From assembly GCF_963678545.1 (NCBI RefSeq), contig NZ_OY782870.1, positions 1,488,001 to 1,552,000 of the forward strand: a stretch of 64,000 nucleotides of DNA, in the 5' to 3' direction. The stretch is from an uncultured Methanomethylovorans sp. GTDB taxonomy: Archaea; Halobacteriota; Methanosarcinia; Methanosarcinales; Methanosarcinaceae. Shown in pieces: positions 61,560 to 64,000 of the stretch. The position numbers and the translations under genes are program-made. Every line of letters begins with the position of its first letter. Positions within the stretch are counted from its first letter, which is position 1. The notes under the pieces were generated by a model, which worked only from the letters and a program-made list of their open reading frames with translations, was not told where the DNA came from and did not search any database.

Positions 61560-62012
61560 TTATACATATTTTTCAATAAGTTTTTTCATAGATATGTTTT
61601 TCACATCCACTTTCTGTAGCCTCGGTTCTGCGAGCCTGAAATAATTGATCATCCATTGACCCTGTATTTTGCGAGTATAAAAAATCTCTCCTCCTTTTTC
61701 AGCGAACTTATCAAGGATTTCCTTGAATTGGTCAAGCTCCATCTCGGACAGCTCTATGAAACTTATCCCCTCAAGTAGCCAGTTGTAAACTTCAAGAAGA
61801 ATGACTTCACGTACTCTTTTAAGACCCGCGGTTTCCATGAAATTATTTTTGTAGACCGTTCTTTTCAATTCAGGCGACCAGCCTGCAAACACTTCACGCA
61901 TATCAATAAAAGTTATAGGTACCTCTTCACCTTCAGAGGGCCTTGGATGACTAGTTATAAGATGAGAAAGGCTTTTCAGGTCACCACCTTCGATAATAAT
62001 TATCATATGCAC
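61560..62012 (-). CDS. Conserved hypothetical protein overlapping the rhomboid gene
   Basis: 150 residues. Regular alternation: MIIIIEGGDLKSLSHLITSH, EVPITFIDMREVFAGWSPEL, VREVILLEVYNWLLEGISFI, FKEILDKFAEKGGEIFYTRK, ending KNISMKKLIEKYV. No motifs recognised and no membrane segment. The start is a GTG at 62012 or an ATG at 62006; both overlap the end of the rhomboid gene by about 26-32 bases. The tight coupling suggests a joint role with the protease, for example as its cytoplasmic partner. Confidence 0.75.
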   Translation of the reverse strand: MHMIIIIEGGDLKSLSHLITSHPRPSEGEEVPITFIDMREVFAGWSPELKRTVYKNNFMETAGLKRVREVILLEVYNWLLEGISFIELSEMELDQFKEILDKFAEKGGEIFYTRKIQGQWMINYFRLAEPRLQKVDVKNISMKKLIEKYV

Positions 62013-62853
62013 GGTTATATTTTTTCATATTATTTTTAAGGCGGAAACCCATAAACAATCCAACAAGCACCCCACTTAAATGTGCCGTATGAGCCACCAT
62101 ATCATTAGACCCCATTAAAGCGAAATCAAGCACTGCAAAGAGCAGCAATGCATACTTAATTTGCATAGGTATGAAATACACATAAACTCTGAGATCCGGA
62201 GCAAGCACTGTAAGAGCAGCGAATACTCCCATAATTGCACCACTGGCACCTACCACAGGTGAAGAAGTATCTGAAACCGTCAGACAATATCCTAAGGCAG
62301 CCACAACCCCAGAAATAAAGTAGACTTTTAGGAATGTAATATTACCTACACGATTCTCCAGTTCACGTCCGAAGAAAAAGAGAACAAGCATATTGAAGAA
62401 CAAATGACTAAGGTCCACATGCAAAAACATATGAGTTATTATTGTCCATGGTTTTACCAGTATTAGTGCAGGCGTCAGCTTAAAAAAATTGAAGTAACTA
62501 GATCCCAATAAAATATTTCCAATAAAGAATGATACAATACAAATGTAGATTATAGCCATTGAAGGACTATTTTTCATTGAATTCATAATGCTACCCCAAA
62601 TGCCTCTGGCCACACCCTTTGCGGCTTTCTTGGCCGTGGTGCGTAACATATCCTTGAATATATTATCATGATGTTTGCTGCTGGCGCCACCAGCATATCC
62701 TGAATGCTGCTGCGCAAATTCTAATCCCTGGCATGCATGCTGTTCCGGCAATCTATGAGAAATACAAAAGTTTTTCCCACAATATCTACATGTAAAAGGC
62801 AAAAGCTCTTTTTTACCACATATCCAGCATCTATCATCTGTGTCTTTTGCCAA
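61981..62853 (-). CDS. Rhomboid intramembrane protease with N-terminal AN1-type zinc finger
   Basis: 290 residues. Residues 9-40 hold an AN1-like zinc finger: CWICGKKELLPFTCRYCGKN, then CISHRLPEQHAC. After a linker come seven helices with rhomboid motifs: HLFFNMLVLFFFGRELENRV near residue 155, GASGAIMG (catalytic Ser) near 205, and catalytic His in MVAHTAHLSGVLVGLFMG near 262. Cuts transmembrane proteins within the bilayer. The zinc finger would bind partners or ubiquitin-like proteins on the cytoplasmic side. Overlaps the downstream hypothetical gene. Confidence 0.92.
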   Translation of the reverse strand: MAKDTDDRCWICGKKELLPFTCRYCGKNFCISHRLPEQHACQGLEFAQQHSGYAGGASSKHHDNIFKDMLRTTAKKAAKGVARGIWGSIMNSMKNSPSMAIIYICIVSFFIGNILLGSSYFNFFKLTPALILVKPWTIITHMFLHVDLSHLFFNMLVLFFFGRELENRVGNITFLKVYFISGVVAALGYCLTVSDTSSPVVGASGAIMGVFAALTVLAPDLRVYVYFIPMQIKYALLLFAVLDFALMGSNDMVAHTAHLSGVLVGLFMGFRLKNNMKKYNRAYDNYYRRW

Positions 62854-63321
62854 ATTATCCTCTGTGCTATTATATACCCATAAAATAAAACAGTTTCTGA
62901 AAGAAAAGAAAGCAGAGATAAGTAGCTAAGGCTGATAATATTTAGTTTTAGACATTGAATATAACTCACGATCATATCAATTAAACTCTTGTTACTGCTT
63001 TTTTCAATCAACTTTTGCAATTATTCTACGAGCACATCTGTCATGAAAAATCATGATACGGTAGCTTTATATCTTACTACTACACATCTGGTTTTTGACT
63101 CATTGTACTTACTAGTTTTCTAAACACATGTTAGATGACGCTATGAATTGGTTTGTAATGAACAATCGTGATAAATACTGGAAACACTTTTATAGGGGAT
63201 TGTTCATTAGGTTGCTAACGAATACTTGTATAAAGGTATTACGGTTGAAATGTTTTGTAACATGACTTGCTATGAAATATCTTAGAAGTATGCAGAGTGG
63301 ATTTAAAGGAGGGCAAAACAC
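62854..63321 (+). promoter_or_regulatory. Long cdhA upstream region with TATA box and 12-bp inverted repeat
   Basis: No gene. TTTATAT at 63066-63072 is a candidate TATA box, giving a leader of roughly 220 bases. TAATGAACAATC (63156-63167) and GATTGTTCATTA (63198-63209) are a perfect 12-bp inverted repeat within this leader. AAAGGAGGG at 63305-63313 is a strong ribosome-binding site for cdhA. Long leaders with post-initiation control are known for cdh operons of Methanosarcina. Confidence 0.55.
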
Positions 63322-64000
63322 ATGAGTAAGATAACAACAGGTAAATTCTCCCTCGAAGACCTGGAGAACGTCCAGATCACGATCAACAACATAGTGGGTG
63401 CCATAGAAACAAAAGCCAAAAATGAAGGCGTTGAGATGGGCCCAACTCCCAAACCAGGTGTTTCCGGTCTAAGAGACTGGGACTACAAATTGCTGTCCCG
63501 CTATCAGCCAGTATACACCCCTGTTTGTGACCAGTGTTGCTATTGTACATATGGTAAATGTGATCTGGGTGGAAACACGGAAGGAGCTTGCGGTATTGAC
63601 CTAGGAACACAACAATCAAGAGAGTTCCTTTTGAGAGTAATCACCGGTGCTGCAGCTCATTCAGCTCACGGACGTCATCTACTGCATCATTTGATAGGGC
63701 TATATGGGAAAGACCATCCCATCGATGTGGGACCCTCAAATCTATTTGCTCCTAATATTCAGATGGTTACAGGTATTGCGCCTAAAACGCTGGGCGACTT
63801 GGAGGAGGTAGTAGCATACGTAGAAGAGCAATTAATGCAACTTCTCTCAACCATCCACGTAGGGCAGGAAGGATCAGCTCTTGATTTTGAATCAAAAGCA
63901 ATGCATGGAGGAATGCTTGACCACGTGGGCATGGAAGTCTCAGACATTGCTCAGATTTCATGCCTTGGAATGCCAAAATCTGATCCGGAAGCACCGCTTG
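63322..64000 (+). CDS. cdhA: Acetyl-CoA decarbonylase/synthase complex subunit alpha (partial)
   Basis: Ni/Fe-S carbon monoxide dehydrogenase subunit that interconverts CO and CO2 for cleavage or synthesis of acetyl-CoA. The first 226 residues are visible of about 800. It starts [20 protein letters not shown], followed by [20 protein letters not shown] and the first Fe-S cysteines [20 protein letters not shown] with [25 protein letters not shown] near residue 115 is typical. The ATG follows AAAGGAGGG with nine bases. The gene continues past the right edge, where cdhB and further subunits are expected. Confidence 0.96.
   Translation, partial: MSKITTGKFSLEDLENVQITINNIVGAIETKAKNEGVEMGPTPKPGVSGLRDWDYKLLSRYQPVYTPVCDQCCYCTYGKCDLGGNTEGACGIDLGTQQSREFLLRVITGAAAHSAHGRHLLHHLIGLYGKDHPIDVGPSNLFAPNIQMVTGIAPKTLGDLEEVVAYVEEQLMQLLSTIHVGQEGSALDFESKAMHGGMLDHVGMEVSDIAQISCLGMPKSDPEAPL

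Overview
The window comes from a methanogenic archaeon of the Methanosarcinales. It is AT-rich, most probably a methylotrophic genus of the Methanosarcinaceae such as Methanomethylovorans or Methanolobus. The genus is inferred; the order is well supported. Evidence for the order: genes for methanofuran synthesis (mfnD-mfnF-mfnE), homocitrate synthase AksA for coenzyme B, the carbonyl branch enzyme CdhA at the right edge, the methanogen route from sulfide to homocysteine (DUF39/CBS, NIL-ferredoxin, UPF0280), DUF2111, archaeal RibL/RibC/RibH, type II GAPDH, a tRNA-Arg with a bulge-helix-bulge intron, and archaeal TATA boxes upstream of genes. A bacterial-type DnaK/GrpE/DnaJ set and a homospermidine synthase look like old acquisitions.

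Layout. 1-3.3 kb: grpE-dnaK-dnaJ heat-shock operon on the minus strand. 3.3-7 kb: a small membrane protein, the methanofuran operon, a zinc-ribbon protein, EF-1 beta and tRNA-Ala. 7-13.6 kb: a transposase remnant, a short-chain dehydrogenase with an apparent AUA start, a large M1 aminopeptidase, a lone PAS protein and homospermidine synthase. 13.8-17.2 kb is the most unusual part. It holds a self-contained transcription unit made of three 68-bp tandem units, each able to fold into the same two-stem hairpin with pair-preserving changes. Facing it is a three-gene operon encoding a cytoplasmic substrate-binding-like protein, a UreG/HypB-like GTPase and an ABC ATPase with no membrane partner.

17.8-26 kb is accessory DNA: one complete IS5-type transposase, one decayed IS5 copy with recognisable terminal repeats, a histidine kinase pseudogene, a frameshifted AbrB-like gene and other decayed coding traces. 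Among them stand sir2, the amtB-glnK ammonium pair, an Hsp20-like gene, yjbQ and a small winged-helix regulator. 26-31.4 kb: Tsr3, then a MinD-like ATPase leading a Tad/type IV pilus motor operon (one ATPase, two membrane platform proteins).

31.4-41 kb: split class I fumarase, tRNA-Leu, a multi-PAS histidine kinase, a site-2 protease, a potassium channel coupled to a TrkA/RCK protein, a TauE exporter, intron-containing tRNA-Arg and SfsA. 41-46 kb: a TPR lipoprotein, a surface protein with three 87-residue repeats, Maf, DUF2111, thioredoxin reductase and a glutaredoxin-like partner. 46-54 kb: AIM24, the homocysteine operon, riboflavin/FAD genes and two aminotransferases. 54-64 kb: an HTH-CBS regulator, a lipoprotein, VIT1-like protein, DUF89, CooT, GAPDH, IMPase/FBPase, NAD kinase, AksA, a NYN nuclease, a rhomboid protease with a zinc finger, and the start of cdhA behind a long leader with a 12-bp inverted repeat.
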